Origin: Bacillota bacterium
Lineage (GTDB): Bacteria; Bacillota; Clostridia; Christensenellales; Christensenellaceae
Reading direction: 5' to 3'
Assembly: GCA_023393165.1 (NCBI GenBank)
Contig: JAEWMJ010000014.1
Coordinates: 1-64,000, forward strand
Length of the DNA stretch: 64,000 nt
Shown: positions 40,874 to 50,468 of the stretch, piece by piece
How positions within the stretch are numbered: position 1 is the stretch's first letter
Layout of the letters: the number at the start of each line of letters is the position of its first letter
The notes under the pieces: model-generated
Seen by the model: only the letters and a program-made list of their open reading frames with translations
Databases searched by the model: none
Told to the model about the DNA's origin: nothing
Program-made: the position numbers and the translations under genes

Positions 40874-42031
40874 ATGAAAAGAGTATTTGTCATGATTTCT
40901 GTCTTGCTTTGCGCCGCTCTGCTGTTCGCGGCATGTTCAGGCGGAACGCCCGCGGCAACGGAATCGGCCGCGGCTTCAGAGGCGCCGGCATCCCAGGCCG
41001 CTCCGGCGTCGTCCGAAGCGTCCGCGCCCGCCCCGGCTGCTGAAGCCGGAAAGGGGATCTCCATTGCGCTTTTGAACGCTTCCAACGGCAACGCGTGGCG
41101 CGCTCAGATGGAACAGGAAATGAACGGTCTGGTGGAAGATTACAAGGCGCAGGGGATCATCAGCGATTATGTTGCGTATTCGGCCAATGACGACGCAACG
41201 ACCCAGTCGCAGCAATTGAATCAGATCACAAGCGCGGGAACAACGGACGTAGTGATCATCAACCCGGTTTCGGCCACTTCCCTCAATCCCGCCATCGATA
41301 AGGCGGTTGCGGCCGGAATAAAAGTGCTGGGCGTTGACTCCGTCATCGGCCATCCCGATGTTGTGACGCTTTCCAACAACCAGGCCGAATGGGCAGGGAT
41401 CCAGGCCGAATTCCTGGCGGAAAAGCTGGGCGGCAAGGGCAAAATCGTGATATACAACGCCATCGCGGGCTATCCGGCAAGCGATATCAGGGAAAAAGCA
41501 TACGACGAAGTATTGGCCAAATATCCGGATATCGAAGTGCTGAAAAAAGTATACCACAACTGGGACGAAGGCGAAGCCAAGAAGCTGACCGCAACCATGA
41601 TATCCGCTTATCCGGAAATCGACGGCATACTGAACCAGGAATGCTCGCCCGGCATCATGCAGGCGTTTGAGGAAGCCGGCGTAGATATGCCCAAAGTAAT
41701 TTGCAGCGACGAAACGGTAACTTATCTCAACATGTGGAACGATTACAACCTTGCAAATTCAGATAAAGCATTTGAGGGCATCATCGTAGGCAATCCTCCG
41801 GGAATCGGCGTATCGGCGATAAAAGTGGCCGTGCAGCTCATGAACGGTAAAGAATTCAAAGACGGCCTGCTGCAGGATGTGGACGGCGGCAAAGCGCTGA
41901 TGCTGACCCCCGGCCCGGTGATTACAAACGAGAACCGCGAAAAGTATGTCGCGGATACCAAGGGCATGCCCGATTCCTACACGTTCTCAGCTGTCCTGTC
42001 TGACGACGAAGTAGCGGCATTCTTTAAATAA
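40874..42031 (+). CDS. Sugar ABC transporter substrate-binding lipoprotein (Peripla_BP_4)
   Basis: 385 residues. Lipobox FAAC after a 20-residue signal peptide (MKRVFVMISVLLCAALLFAAC), an Ala/Ser/Pro-rich linker (~24-58), then the type I binding protein (GISIALLNASNGNAWRAQMEQEMNGLVEDYKAQG, DVVIINPVSATSLNPAIDKAVAAGIKVLGVDSV, YPEIDGILNQECSPGIMQAFEEAG). AAAGGAGGAG precedes the ATG. First gene of an importer operon with ATPase, two permeases and a TIM-barrel isomerase. Substrate not identifiable; RbsB-class proteins bind pentoses, hexoses or polyols. Confidence 0.92.
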   Translation: MKRVFVMISVLLCAALLFAACSGGTPAATESAAASEAPASQAAPASSEASAPAPAAEAGKGISIALLNASNGNAWRAQMEQEMNGLVEDYKAQGIISDYVAYSANDDATTQSQQLNQITSAGTTDVVIINPVSATSLNPAIDKAVAAGIKVLGVDSVIGHPDVVTLSNNQAEWAGIQAEFLAEKLGGKGKIVIYNAIAGYPASDIREKAYDEVLAKYPDIEVLKKVYHNWDEGEAKKLTATMISAYPEIDGILNQECSPGIMQAFEEAGVDMPKVICSDETVTYLNMWNDYNLANSDKAFEGIIVGNPPGIGVSAIKVAVQLMNGKEFKDGLLQDVDGGKALMLTPGPVITNENREKYVADTKGMPDSYTFSAVLSDDEVAAFFK

Positions 42032-42056
42032 CGTATCTTGACTCCTGAAAAAGGTT

Positions 42057-42092
42057 CCGCCGCCCCGCCTCATGCGGGGCGGCGGTCCATAA
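42057..42092 (+). terminator. Very stable hairpin between binding-protein and ATPase genes (attenuator)
   Basis: CCGCCGCCCCGC (42057-42068) and GCGGGGCGGCGG (42074-42085) form a perfect 12-bp GC stem with a 5-base loop; a T-run follows at a distance (42096-42100). Such hairpins after binding-protein genes commonly raise the amount of binding protein relative to the membrane parts. Confidence 0.8.
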
Positions 42093-42129
42093 AGGTTTTT
42101 CCTGAATGGGATCAGAAAGGAGCATTGGC

Positions 42130-43629
42130 TTGCTGAAAGTCGATCAAATCACCAAAAATTTTGGCGCCGTCAAGGCGCTTGCGGGCGCGTCGCTCAGCAT
42201 CGGTTCGGGTGAAATACGCGCGCTTCTGGGAGCAAACGGTTCAGGGAAAAGCACCCTGGTTAAGGCTCTCGGGGGAATCAACAAAACGGACGCCGGAACG
42301 ATCGAAATAGGCGGCCGCCCGGCAATACTGAAATCTCCGGAAGACAGCGCAAAATGCGGCGTAGCCGTGGCTTACCAGGACTTAAGCCTGCTGCCCAGGC
42401 TTTCCGTCGCCGAAAACATCGTTATTGCGCGCGAACCGCTAAAAGGACTCCCCATAGACCGGAAAGAAGCGGAGGCCGCAGCGCGGAAATTAATCGAAAA
42501 ATTAAATATCAATGCGTTTCCGGATACCATGGCGGGCAATCTGGACGTTTCCAACCAAAGCCTGGTGGAAGTCGCAAAGGCGCTTTACAGGCGTCCAAAA
42601 ATACTGGTGCTGGACGAAATCACGGCGTCGCTGCATCACGACCAGGTAAGCAGGTTATTCGATGTATTAAAAGAGTTAAAAAACGAGGGACTCGCAATCC
42701 TGTTTGTTTCTCATAGATTAGACGAAGTTTTCTCGCTCTGTGATACCGCCACCATTCTGCGGGAAGGCCAGAGCGTTGCACAGGTGACTCTCTCGGAAAC
42801 CAACCGGGAAGAGGTCGTATACCATATGACGGGAAAAAAGATAAGGGCGGCCGCGCCGGATTCCGCATCCGAAGCGGCGCGCCTTAAGGACCGTTTGCTG
42901 GATGTGGAGGAGCTCACGATCCCGGGCCGGGTCAACGGGGCGTCCATGTACGCCTCCCGCGGCGAGATCGTGGGCATTGCGGGCCTGCAGGGCCAGGGTC
43001 AGGGCGAATTCATGCGCGCCGTTTACGGGGCGATCGGGTATTCGAAAGGCAGGATCGTAGTGGACGGCCGGGAGATAAAGATCAAATCGCCAACCGGCGC
43101 CATTAAAAAGGGCATCGGCTTTATTTCGGGCGACAGGGAAAAGGAAGGTATTTTCCAGATACGGTCGGTCGCGGAAAACCTGTTCGTGATTAAAACGGCT
43201 TTAAGCCGTCTGCTTTCGTTCATTTCTCTTAAGAAAGAAACGATGGAAGCTGACAGCCTGATCCAAAAACTGAACATTGTCGCCGCGGGTATCGGGGTTC
43301 CCGCAAACAGCCTTTCAGGCGGCAACCAGCAGAAGCTGGCGGTCGGCCGCTGGCTGGCCGCGCGCCCCGGGGTCCTTCTGCTGGACGACCCCACAAAGGG
43401 CGTTGACGTTTCATCCAGGACCGAGATACACAACATACTGCGCGACATGTCCAAAACAGGCATGGCAGTCGTATTTTCTTCCAGCGACAACGAAGAATTG
43501 CTGGAGGTCGCAAACCGCATCTATGTGTTCTATGAAGGAAAGATCATCCGGGAACTGACCGGGACCCAAAAAACCGGCGAATCCCTGGCGTCCGCCATGC
43601 TGGGGATCACGGGAGGTGACGCATCATGA
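42130..43629 (+). CDS. Sugar ABC transporter ATP-binding protein (RbsA/MglA-like, two NBDs)
   Basis: 499 residues, tandem nucleotide-binding domains. NBD1: Walker A GANGSGKST, LDVSNQSLVEVAKAL, Walker B ILVLDEITASL. NBD2: degenerate Walker A GLQGQGQGE, signature LSGGNQQKLAVGRWLA, LLLDDPTKGVDV, as usual in RbsA-type proteins. The start is taken as TTG 42130 because AAAGGAG lies seven bases before it; the ATG at 42106 is in front of that site and would precede the conserved LKVDQITKNFG by eight extra residues. Overlaps the first permease gene (ATGA). Confidence 0.93.
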   Translation: MLKVDQITKNFGAVKALAGASLSIGSGEIRALLGANGSGKSTLVKALGGINKTDAGTIEIGGRPAILKSPEDSAKCGVAVAYQDLSLLPRLSVAENIVIAREPLKGLPIDRKEAEAAARKLIEKLNINAFPDTMAGNLDVSNQSLVEVAKALYRRPKILVLDEITASLHHDQVSRLFDVLKELKNEGLAILFVSHRLDEVFSLCDTATILREGQSVAQVTLSETNREEVVYHMTGKKIRAAAPDSASEAARLKDRLLDVEELTIPGRVNGASMYASRGEIVGIAGLQGQGQGEFMRAVYGAIGYSKGRIVVDGREIKIKSPTGAIKKGIGFISGDREKEGIFQIRSVAENLFVIKTALSRLLSFISLKKETMEADSLIQKLNIVAAGIGVPANSLSGGNQQKLAVGRWLAARPGVLLLDDPTKGVDVSSRTEIHNILRDMSKTGMAVVFSSSDNEELLEVANRIYVFYEGKIIRELTGTQKTGESLASAMLGITGGDAS

Positions 43630-44627
43630 AAATCCGTATTAAAAATTTTTCACGGCTGACCGCCGGGGCATCGGGATACGTGCTGCTGATCGGCGCGGTC
43701 ATCGTCAATATAGCGGTGCAGGGGACGTCGTTTTTCTCTGAAACAAGTTTGAGTTCGCTGCTCGCGTCCAATCTGCCGCTTATTATTGCGGCGCTGGCGC
43801 AAATGGTGATCATGCTGTCGGGCGGCATCGACATTTCCATTGGAAACAATATGGCGATGGTAAACGCGGTTGCCATCGTGCTTGCCAACCAGTTCATGCT
43901 CTCGGTGGGCGCAAGCTGGGCGGCCGCCCTGCTTGCCGGGACGGCGATAGGCGCTATGAACGGCGTCATTATCGCATACCTGCGCATCCCGCCGCTGCTG
44001 GTTACGTTTGCGACGTCCATCCTCATCAAGGGCCTGTCCCTGATGGTGCTGCCCAAGGCGGGCGGCAGCGTTCCGCCCGAGATATACAAGACATACGGAG
44101 GAACATTGCTGGGCGTGCCCACCGCGCTGTGGCTCATTATCCTTGCCATATTCCTCATCATGCTGATGGCAAGGTTTCGCCTGAGCAAATACCTCTCCGC
44201 CATCGGCAGCAGCGAGAAAAACGCTTTTGCATCCGGCATTAACGTGGAGAAAACCAAGGTATTGGCGTATACCATCGGCGGATTTCTGGCAGGCTGCGCC
44301 GGGCTGTGCCTGACCGCGCTCACCGCCTCGGGCGACGTGCGCCTGGGAGAATCCTTCTCGCTCACGTCCATTGCGGCGGTGATCATCGGCGGCACGCTGG
44401 AGACCGGAAAATGGGGCAAATATGTGGGAGGCGCGGTTGCGGGAGCCATGTTCCTCGCGATCGTCAATAATATCGTTTTCTTCGCGTTCAATATCATAGC
44501 CAAAAACAACCCGGACCTTATGATATCCACATATTATCAGCAGCTTTTATCCAATTTTATTATCATATTCGGTCTTGCCAGCGCGGTTCTGACCAACAAA
44601 AAGAATTACCGCATCGATTACAGGTAG
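43626..44627 (+). CDS. Sugar ABC transporter permease 1 (RbsC-like, BPD_transp_2)
   Basis: 333 residues with eight to ten helices. Family landmarks: LPLIIAALAQMVIMLSGGIDISIG, NQFMLSVGASWAAALLAGTAIGAMNGVIIAYLRIPPLLVTFATS, AFASGINVEKTKVLAYTIGGFLAGCAG, SIAAVIIGG. Translationally coupled to the ATPase gene. Together with the next gene it would make a heterodimeric channel. Confidence 0.92.
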   Translation: MKIRIKNFSRLTAGASGYVLLIGAVIVNIAVQGTSFFSETSLSSLLASNLPLIIAALAQMVIMLSGGIDISIGNNMAMVNAVAIVLANQFMLSVGASWAAALLAGTAIGAMNGVIIAYLRIPPLLVTFATSILIKGLSLMVLPKAGGSVPPEIYKTYGGTLLGVPTALWLIILAIFLIMLMARFRLSKYLSAIGSSEKNAFASGINVEKTKVLAYTIGGFLAGCAGLCLTALTASGDVRLGESFSLTSIAAVIIGGTLETGKWGKYVGGAVAGAMFLAIVNNIVFFAFNIIAKNNPDLMISTYYQQLLSNFIIIFGLASAVLTNKKNYRIDYR

Positions 44628-44642
44628 AGGAGGGATGATGCA

Positions 44643-45629
44643 ATGAAAAACGAACGGACTATTGAAAACGCAACCCGGTGCAAAATGAAGGCGTCTTCCC
44701 GCCAGGCACTGGTTTTGATTGTGCTCACCGCGGCGCTGCTCCTTTTGGGCAGCCTCGTCAACCCCAAATTCCTCGCGCCCATGAATGTGGCCAACATCCT
44801 TACAATGTCCACGCTTCTGGGATTTGTCGCCATCGGGCAGACCTTTGTGGTCCTGTCCGGGGAAAACGGGCTCGATCTTTCGGTGGGGGCCGTAATGTCC
44901 CTGGGAGCGGTTTTTGCCGCGTGGTTTATGAACGGCAGCAACGACAACATCTGGCTTTCCATGCTGATCATACTCGGAGCGGGCGCGCTGATCGGTTTTG
45001 CGAATGCAATCGGCATCGTATTCGCCCGGATCCCGGCCCTTGTGATGACCCTCGCCATGGCCAGCGTGATCACCAGCGTGCAGCAGATATTCACCGGAGG
45101 GCACCCCAAGGGTTCGCCTGCGGATATCGCGGGCACGATCGCAACCGGGAAAGTCTTTCCGTATATGACCTGGCTTGTGCTGATATGGATAGGCATGATC
45201 ATACTCGTCCATTTCATCCTGACGCGCACATCCTATGGCAAACAGCTTTACGCGACGGGCGCAAACAGGAATGCGGCGTACCTGTCCGGCATTAACGTCA
45301 AAAAAATCAGCATCATTACATATACGCTGTGCGGCTTACTGAGCGCATTCGCAGGGTTCTGGCTATGCGCGTATAACGGCGTCATATATGTCAACGCCGG
45401 CACGTCCTATGTGATGCCTTCCGTCGCGGCGGTGGTGATCGGGGGCACGTCGCTTGCGGGCGGAAAGGGAACATACAACGGAACGGTTATAGGAGCCGTC
45501 ATTTTAACCATTATCGACAGCCTGCTCGTGATGCTGGATACGGACGAAGCGGGCCGGTTCGTGATGAACGGAATACTGCTGGTGGTGCTGCTTGCGGTAT
45601 ATACGCGCCAGCCGTCGCTCAGGCAATAA
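44643..45629 (+). CDS. Sugar ABC transporter permease 2 (RbsC-like, BPD_transp_2)
   Basis: 328 residues. VANILTMSTLLGFVAIGQTFVVLSGENGLDLSVGAVMSLGAVFAAW, IPALVMTLAMASVITSVQQIFTGG, AYLSGINVKKISIITYTLCGLLSAFAG, AAVVIGGTSLAGGKGT. AGGAGGG before the ATG. Fifteen bases after permease 1. Two different permeases (not one homodimer) are seen in several RbsC-class importers. Confidence 0.92.
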   Translation: MKNERTIENATRCKMKASSRQALVLIVLTAALLLLGSLVNPKFLAPMNVANILTMSTLLGFVAIGQTFVVLSGENGLDLSVGAVMSLGAVFAAWFMNGSNDNIWLSMLIILGAGALIGFANAIGIVFARIPALVMTLAMASVITSVQQIFTGGHPKGSPADIAGTIATGKVFPYMTWLVLIWIGMIILVHFILTRTSYGKQLYATGANRNAAYLSGINVKKISIITYTLCGLLSAFAGFWLCAYNGVIYVNAGTSYVMPSVAAVVIGGTSLAGGKGTYNGTVIGAVILTIIDSLLVMLDTDEAGRFVMNGILLVVLLAVYTRQPSLRQ

Positions 45630-45657
45630 TAATTTAAATATTAAAAGGAGAATGAAC

Positions 45658-46620
45658 ATGTACAAAATCAAGCAAAGTATGGACGCTGTAAACTATGGAG
45701 GTTATTTTCATACGGGCGGCGCGCTCACAATGGAAGAGATCGTCAAAAAAGCCGCTTCATTCGGATACGAAGGCGTGGATATCTGGCCCCACAAGCCGCT
45801 CGCGTTTCCGCAGGACCTCTCCCGGCAGAGAAGAGCCGATCTTCTTGCTCTGGCAAAAGACTTGAATATCAAATTCGCCGCAATAGACGCGTGCACCAAT
45901 TTTATGCGCACGGACCATGTGCTGGTCCCCCGGTTAGAGAAGGAGCTGGCCTATTTGAAGGAATGCCTGGAGCTGGCGGAAGACCTGGAATGTCCTACAA
46001 TCCGGATCATGCCCGCGTTTATCGGCTATTTCTGGCAGGATTACTGGGATAAAGGGTATTGCCAGACGGCAATGCAATCAAGGACCCTTGAAGTATCCAA
46101 ACAGGAAGACTATTTCCGCGAATGGGAATCCGTCCGCGAAGGCGTCGCGGAAGCCGGAAAACTGGCGTCCAATTACAATGTTTCGCTTGCCCTGCAGGGC
46201 CACCCCCCGGTGGTCAACTGCGTTAAAGACCTCTTCGACCTGGTGGAGGAAGTGGATATGGGCAACGTGAAGATCGGCCTCGACCTCCCGTTGTTCGATT
46301 TCCAGACGGACGAATACATCACCCAAACCGTGCACAAGGCAGGAGCCAAAATGGCGCATTCCCATACGCTGGGCGTCGCGCTGCGGCACGGCCCCAGCGG
46401 GGTCGTCTATGCGACCGAGGAAGTGGTTCCGGGCGACGGGGTCGAAAACTGGATACCCTTCTTCCGCGCCTGCCGCGATATCGGATACCAGGGCTATTTC
46501 GCCTACGAACAGTGCGCCCCGTTCTTTGTGAAGGGCCACAGGTTCCCCACCGTGGCGGATATCGACGAACGGCAGAAAAAAGGTTTCGCGTTCATCAAGT
46601 CGCTGGAGAAAAAAATATAA
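45658..46620 (+). CDS. Sugar phosphate isomerase/epimerase-like TIM-barrel protein (AP_endonuc_2)
   Basis: 320 residues, xylose-isomerase-like TIM barrel: EEIVKKAASFGYEGVDIWPHKPLAF, DLNIKFAAIDAC, LECPTIRIMPAFIGY, NVSLALQGHPPVVNCVKDLFDLVEEVDMGNVKIGLDLPLFD, KMAHSHTLGV, GYFAYEQCAPFF. The Glu/Asp/His residues at strand ends look like metal ligands. AAAGGAG precedes ATG 45658. As the last gene of the importer operon it probably isomerises or epimerises the imported sugar or polyol; the substrate is unknown. Confidence 0.87.
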   Translation: MYKIKQSMDAVNYGGYFHTGGALTMEEIVKKAASFGYEGVDIWPHKPLAFPQDLSRQRRADLLALAKDLNIKFAAIDACTNFMRTDHVLVPRLEKELAYLKECLELAEDLECPTIRIMPAFIGYFWQDYWDKGYCQTAMQSRTLEVSKQEDYFREWESVREGVAEAGKLASNYNVSLALQGHPPVVNCVKDLFDLVEEVDMGNVKIGLDLPLFDFQTDEYITQTVHKAGAKMAHSHTLGVALRHGPSGVVYATEEVVPGDGVENWIPFFRACRDIGYQGYFAYEQCAPFFVKGHRFPTVADIDERQKKGFAFIKSLEKKI

Positions 46621-46710
46621 CGGAACCCGTTGATTCGGGCGATTTTATGATGCAAGCCGATGGCAGAATGTGTTAAAATAACTTAAGAATAATCTATCTA
46701 TGGTGGAATA

Positions 46711-47694
46711 ATGACAAACATACAAAAGGTGGCCAAACTGGCGAATGTTTCGGTAGCGACCGTCTCCCGCGTGATCAACAACGCGGGGAACGTCGCGCCC
46801 AAGACAAAAAAACAGGTGGAAGACGCGATCGCAAAGCTCAATTACGTACCCAACATGCTTGCCCGTAATTTCAGGACGTCCAAAAGCAAATCCATACTGG
46901 TGATTTTGACCAACATATCAAACCTGTTTTATATGGAGATCGTGCACGGCATCAGCGAATACGCAAACGGGCAGGGGTACGATATCCTTTTAAGCGAGAC
47001 GAACGGCATGCTGGAAAAGCAGATCGAATGCCTGAGCAAGGTCAAAAACAGGATCGCCGATGGCGCCGTGTTTCTGGAATCCACCATACACGACGATGCG
47101 CTTTTGTCCCTCGAAAAAAGCTATCCCGTGGTGCAGTGCTGCACGTTCAGCGAAGAAGCGTCCCTTCCCTATGTGATTATAGACAATAAAAAAATCGGGT
47201 ATATGGCTGCACAGGCGCTGCTCTCGGCAGGGCGCAAGCGGCTGGCGTTTGTCGGGACCAACGACAAATCGCTTTACAACCGGGAGCGGCGTGCAGGTTT
47301 TTTAAAGGCCGCCGCGGACGAAGGGATCCCGGATCGGGACATTATCGTGCTGAACGCGGCCCTCAGCTTTGAGGGCGGCCGCGAAGCGGCGTTCAGGGTT
47401 GAAAAAGAAAAAGCGGACGCCGTGTTCTTTGTTTCGGATATGCAGGCGATCGGCGCGCTGCAGGTATTTGCCGAAACGGGCGTTAAGATACCCGGCGACG
47501 TCGCGGTCATCGGGTGCGACAATCTGGAGATTTGCAGCATGGTCAACCCGCCGCTTTCGTCCATCGCGCAGCCCGCGCGGGAAATGGGCAGGGAATCGGC
47601 CAGGCTCCTGATCGAGCGGATCGAGGGCGACGGCCGCATGGGCTGCAGGAACGTCGTGTTTCAGCCGGAGCTGGTTATGAGGAAAACGATCTGA
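46711..47694 (+). CDS. LacI-family transcriptional regulator
   Basis: 327 residues. Helix-turn-helix NIQKVAKLANVSVATVSRVINNAGNVAPKTKKQVEDAI, hinge NYVPNMLARNFRT, then a type I effector domain (SILVILTNISNLFYMEIVHGISEYA, VVFQPELVMRKTI). Follows the importer operon by 90 bases on the same strand. The twin TGTAAWCAATTACA operators in front of that operon are its likely targets. No matching operator is visible in front of its own gene. Confidence 0.93.
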   Translation: MTNIQKVAKLANVSVATVSRVINNAGNVAPKTKKQVEDAIAKLNYVPNMLARNFRTSKSKSILVILTNISNLFYMEIVHGISEYANGQGYDILLSETNGMLEKQIECLSKVKNRIADGAVFLESTIHDDALLSLEKSYPVVQCCTFSEEASLPYVIIDNKKIGYMAAQALLSAGRKRLAFVGTNDKSLYNRERRAGFLKAAADEGIPDRDIIVLNAALSFEGGREAAFRVEKEKADAVFFVSDMQAIGALQVFAETGVKIPGDVAVIGCDNLEICSMVNPPLSSIAQPAREMGRESARLLIERIEGDGRMGCRNVVFQPELVMRKTI

Positions 47695-47750
47695 ATTCAG
47701 GATTCTGAGAAAGCCCAACTACTGCGTATATATTTGTATTATCAATTCAT

Positions 47751-47778
47751 CCACCGTAAAAAAAACGGTGGTTTTTTT
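47751..47778 (+). terminator. Intrinsic terminator after the LacI gene
   Basis: CCACCGT (47751-47757), A-rich loop, ACGGTGG (47765-47771), then seven T. Confidence 0.92.
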
Positions 47779-47823
47779 CATATTTGCGGCTATGCAAATA
47801 AGTGGTTTTAATCAGACAGAATA

Positions 47824-47832
47824 TGGTATAAT
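47824..47832 (+). promoter_or_regulatory. Extended -10 promoter for the exporter operon
   Basis: TGGTATAAT: TATAAT at 47827-47832 with TG one base upstream. No good -35 17 bases upstream, as expected of extended -10 promoters. Lies 40 bases before the ATPase start. Confidence 0.55.
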
Positions 47833-47871
47833 GTTAAAATAAATTAAATTATTGAATAGTGGGAGAAAACA

Positions 47872-48576
47872 ATGCTTTCAGTTGAAAATGTAACCAAAAA
47901 ATATGGAAGTACGCTCGCGAACGACAACATCAGCTTTACCGTCCGGGACGGCCAGATCGCCATTCTTTTGGGTCCGAACGGCGCGGGGAAATCCACCATC
48001 ATCAAATGCATCATGGGCCTTTTGCGGTTCTCGGGGAGCATAAAGGTGGACGGACTCGTCAATAAATCCCTGGAGGCCAAACGGCTTTTGGGATACGTTC
48101 CGGAAATGCCGGCGGTGTATGACCTGCTTACCGTGGAGGAGCATATGGAATTCATCCGCCGCGCCTACCGGATGCGGGAGGACAAATACGAGCGCGAACT
48201 TTTGGAGCGCTTGGAACTCTGGGACAAAAAAGACAAACTGGGCAAAGAACTCTCCAAGGGCATGCAGCAAAAGCTTTCCATCTGCTGCGCCCTCGCGCAC
48301 AGGCCCAAGATCATCGTGTTCGACGAGCCTCTTGTCGGCCTTGACCCCCACGCCATAAAAGAACTGAAAGTGATGTTCCGGGAACTGAAAGAGGATGGCG
48401 CGTCCCTGCTCATCAGCACGCATATGCTGGACAGCGTGGAGGATTACTGGGACGTCGCGCACATTATGATGAAGGGCAGCTTTGCCGCCACAAAGGTCAA
48501 CAAACCCGAGGATACGGAAAAGTCCCTGGAGGAACTGTTTTTCAGCATTACCGAGGGAAAGGACGGCGAGTCATGA
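47872..48576 (+). CDS. ABC exporter ATP-binding protein
   Basis: 234 residues. Walker A GPNGAGKST, signature LSKGMQQKLSICCALAH, Walker B IIVFDEPLVGLD, STHM switch. Typical of ATPases that pair with large ABC-2-like exporters. GTGGGAG precedes the ATG, and the stop overlaps the start of the permease gene (ATGA). Confidence 0.92.
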   Translation: MLSVENVTKKYGSTLANDNISFTVRDGQIAILLGPNGAGKSTIIKCIMGLLRFSGSIKVDGLVNKSLEAKRLLGYVPEMPAVYDLLTVEEHMEFIRRAYRMREDKYERELLERLELWDKKDKLGKELSKGMQQKLSICCALAHRPKIIVFDEPLVGLDPHAIKELKVMFRELKEDGASLLISTHMLDSVEDYWDVAHIMMKGSFAATKVNKPEDTEKSLEELFFSITEGKDGES

Positions 48577-50138
48577 GCAGCGCTTTATCTTATCTCCTGG
48601 GCAGAAGGCTTAAAAACCAGTTGGTTTCGCTTTTAAAAACCCCCTCCAAACTGATCTTTGTCATAGCCATGGCCGCGATCATCGCCATGACGCTGGTATC
48701 CGGGCAGGCAAGCGCCCAGGGCCAGCCCCGGCGCGATATCGGGGAATTTTCGGCAGGTGTTTTTGCGCTGTTTGCCATCGTGTTTGTGGTAATCGCCAAA
48801 AACGGCTTTGAAAACGGAGCGAGCATGTTCCACATGCAGGACGTAAATCTGGTGTTTCCCTCGCCCTTAAAGCCGCAGGGCGTGCTTTTTTACGGATTGT
48901 TCCAGCAGCTCGGGACTTCTCTTTTAATCGGGTTTTTCCTGCTGTTCCAGTACTCCTGGCTGCATTCGCTTTACGGTATCGATTTCGGCGGGCTGATACT
49001 GGTGTTTTTGACTTACGGCCTCGTTGTATTCTGCGCGCAGCTGACAGCCATGGCGATTTATTCTTTTACCAATGCGAACGAAAAAAGAAAACGGATACTG
49101 AAAAACGTATTTTACGGGATCATCATCGTTTATGTCGCCGGATTGCTGCTCTATCTGCTTGGGGACAGCGCTAACGCCGTGCAGCGCGTTGTGGAAGCCC
49201 TTAATGGCCTCGCGTTCCGCCTGTTCCCGGTAGCGGGATGGATCGCCGATATCGTAAACGGCGCGATCCTCGCAGACTTCTGGCGGCTGGTTTTGGGCGC
49301 GGCCCTTTGCGTTGCCATTATTGCCGGGATCGCGGCGCTGATAATCAAGGGCGACCCGGATTATTACGAGGACGTGCTGCAGTCCACCGAAGCAGCGCAT
49401 CAGGTGGCCCAGTTGAAGAAGGAAGGCCGGATCGGCGAAGCGGTGCCCCGCAATGTAAAGACGGGAAAAACCGGCATAGGCAGGGGAGAAGGGGCAAGCG
49501 CGTTTTATTACAAGCACCTTCTGGAAAACAGGCGCTCAGGGACGGTTTTCCTGAATAAACAGATGATCCTGTTTATCCTGGTTATTATCGGTTTTACGTT
49601 TTTCATGAGGGGGAACGGCCTGATACCCATATTTGCCTTCGCGACCTATATGCAGATATTCAGCGTCGCGTTCGGCAGAATGAACAAGGAAATCTTAAAA
49701 CCCTTCGTATACCTTGTGCCCGAACCGCCCTTTAAAAAGCTGATGGCCTGCATACGCGAGAGCTTTATCTCATCCGCTGTGGAAGCCGCGCTTGTTTTCA
49801 TCCCGGTCGGATTCCTCCTGGGGCTTACGCCTATGGAAACCCTGCTGTGCATCGCCGCGCGTTTTTCATTCTCGCTTCTGTTCATCGCGGGAAACGTTCT
49901 GGTGGGGCGGATACTGGGCTCGCTTGCGTCCAAAGCGCTTACCATGTTTGTGTTTGTCGCGATCCTGGTCGTGCTAAGCATTCCGGGCATTGCGGCCGCC
50001 GTCATATTTTCAATGGCCGCGGGCGGGTCCGCAAATGCCGCGATGATGATTGCCATGACGGTATTCAATATCCCCATCGCGTTCATCGTGCTGTACGCCA
50101 GCAGGAACATGCTGCAGTATACCGAGCTCAATAACTGA
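48573..50138 (+). CDS. Putative ABC exporter membrane protein
   Basis: 521 residues with about ten to twelve helices in two halves separated by a cytoplasmic loop (~250-300; SGDPDYYEDVLQSTEAAHQ-like). The sequence DVNLVFPSPLKPQGVLFYGLFQQLG and YLVPEPPFKKLMACIRESF are typical of the 'putative ABC exporter' family of Firmicutes. Coupled to the ATPase upstream. Cargo unknown. Confidence 0.87.
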   Translation: MSSALSYLLGRRLKNQLVSLLKTPSKLIFVIAMAAIIAMTLVSGQASAQGQPRRDIGEFSAGVFALFAIVFVVIAKNGFENGASMFHMQDVNLVFPSPLKPQGVLFYGLFQQLGTSLLIGFFLLFQYSWLHSLYGIDFGGLILVFLTYGLVVFCAQLTAMAIYSFTNANEKRKRILKNVFYGIIIVYVAGLLLYLLGDSANAVQRVVEALNGLAFRLFPVAGWIADIVNGAILADFWRLVLGAALCVAIIAGIAALIIKGDPDYYEDVLQSTEAAHQVAQLKKEGRIGEAVPRNVKTGKTGIGRGEGASAFYYKHLLENRRSGTVFLNKQMILFILVIIGFTFFMRGNGLIPIFAFATYMQIFSVAFGRMNKEILKPFVYLVPEPPFKKLMACIRESFISSAVEAALVFIPVGFLLGLTPMETLLCIAARFSFSLLFIAGNVLVGRILGSLASKALTMFVFVAILVVLSIPGIAAAVIFSMAAGGSANAAMMIAMTVFNIPIAFIVLYASRNMLQYTELNN

Positions 50139-50159
50139 TCATGGCTGAGAGGTAAGAAT

Positions 50160-50408
50160 ATGAAAACCGGTTTGCGGAAGATCCCCGGCGTGGGGGTGAA
50201 TATCGAGCGGCATTTTATCGATCTGGGCTATGACAGCGTCGAGTCCTTAAAAGGCTGCGACCCGCAGGAACTCTATGAGCGGGACTGCTTACTTAAGGGC
50301 GGGCAGCTGGACAGGTGCCTGTTATATGTATACCGCCTGGCGGTGTATTATGCTGAGAACGACACCCACGACCCGGAGAAGCTGAAATGGTGGAATTGGA
50401 AGGATTGA
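50160..50408 (+). CDS. Cdd1-family helix-hairpin-helix protein
   Basis: 82 residues: LRKIPGVGVNIERHFIDLGYDSVESLKGCDPQELYERDCLLKGGQLDRCLLYVYRLAVYYAENDTHDPEKLKWWNWKD. The GVG hairpin suggests DNA binding; the conserved DRC and KLKWWNWKD are the family signature (named after a pathogenicity-locus gene). GAGAGG before the ATG. It follows the exporter gene by 21 bases and ends at a terminator. Confidence 0.9.
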   Translation: MKTGLRKIPGVGVNIERHFIDLGYDSVESLKGCDPQELYERDCLLKGGQLDRCLLYVYRLAVYYAENDTHDPEKLKWWNWKD

Positions 50409-50436
50409 TTTCTGGTTAAATTATATGTATTTAAGC

Positions 50437-50468
50437 AAAAGGAAGATAAAATATATCTTCCTTTTTTG
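50437..50468 (+). terminator. Intrinsic terminator of the exporter-cdd1 operon
   Basis: AAAAGGAAGATA (50437-50448) and TATCTTCCTTTT (50454-50465) with a short loop, ending in a T-run. Confidence 0.88.
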
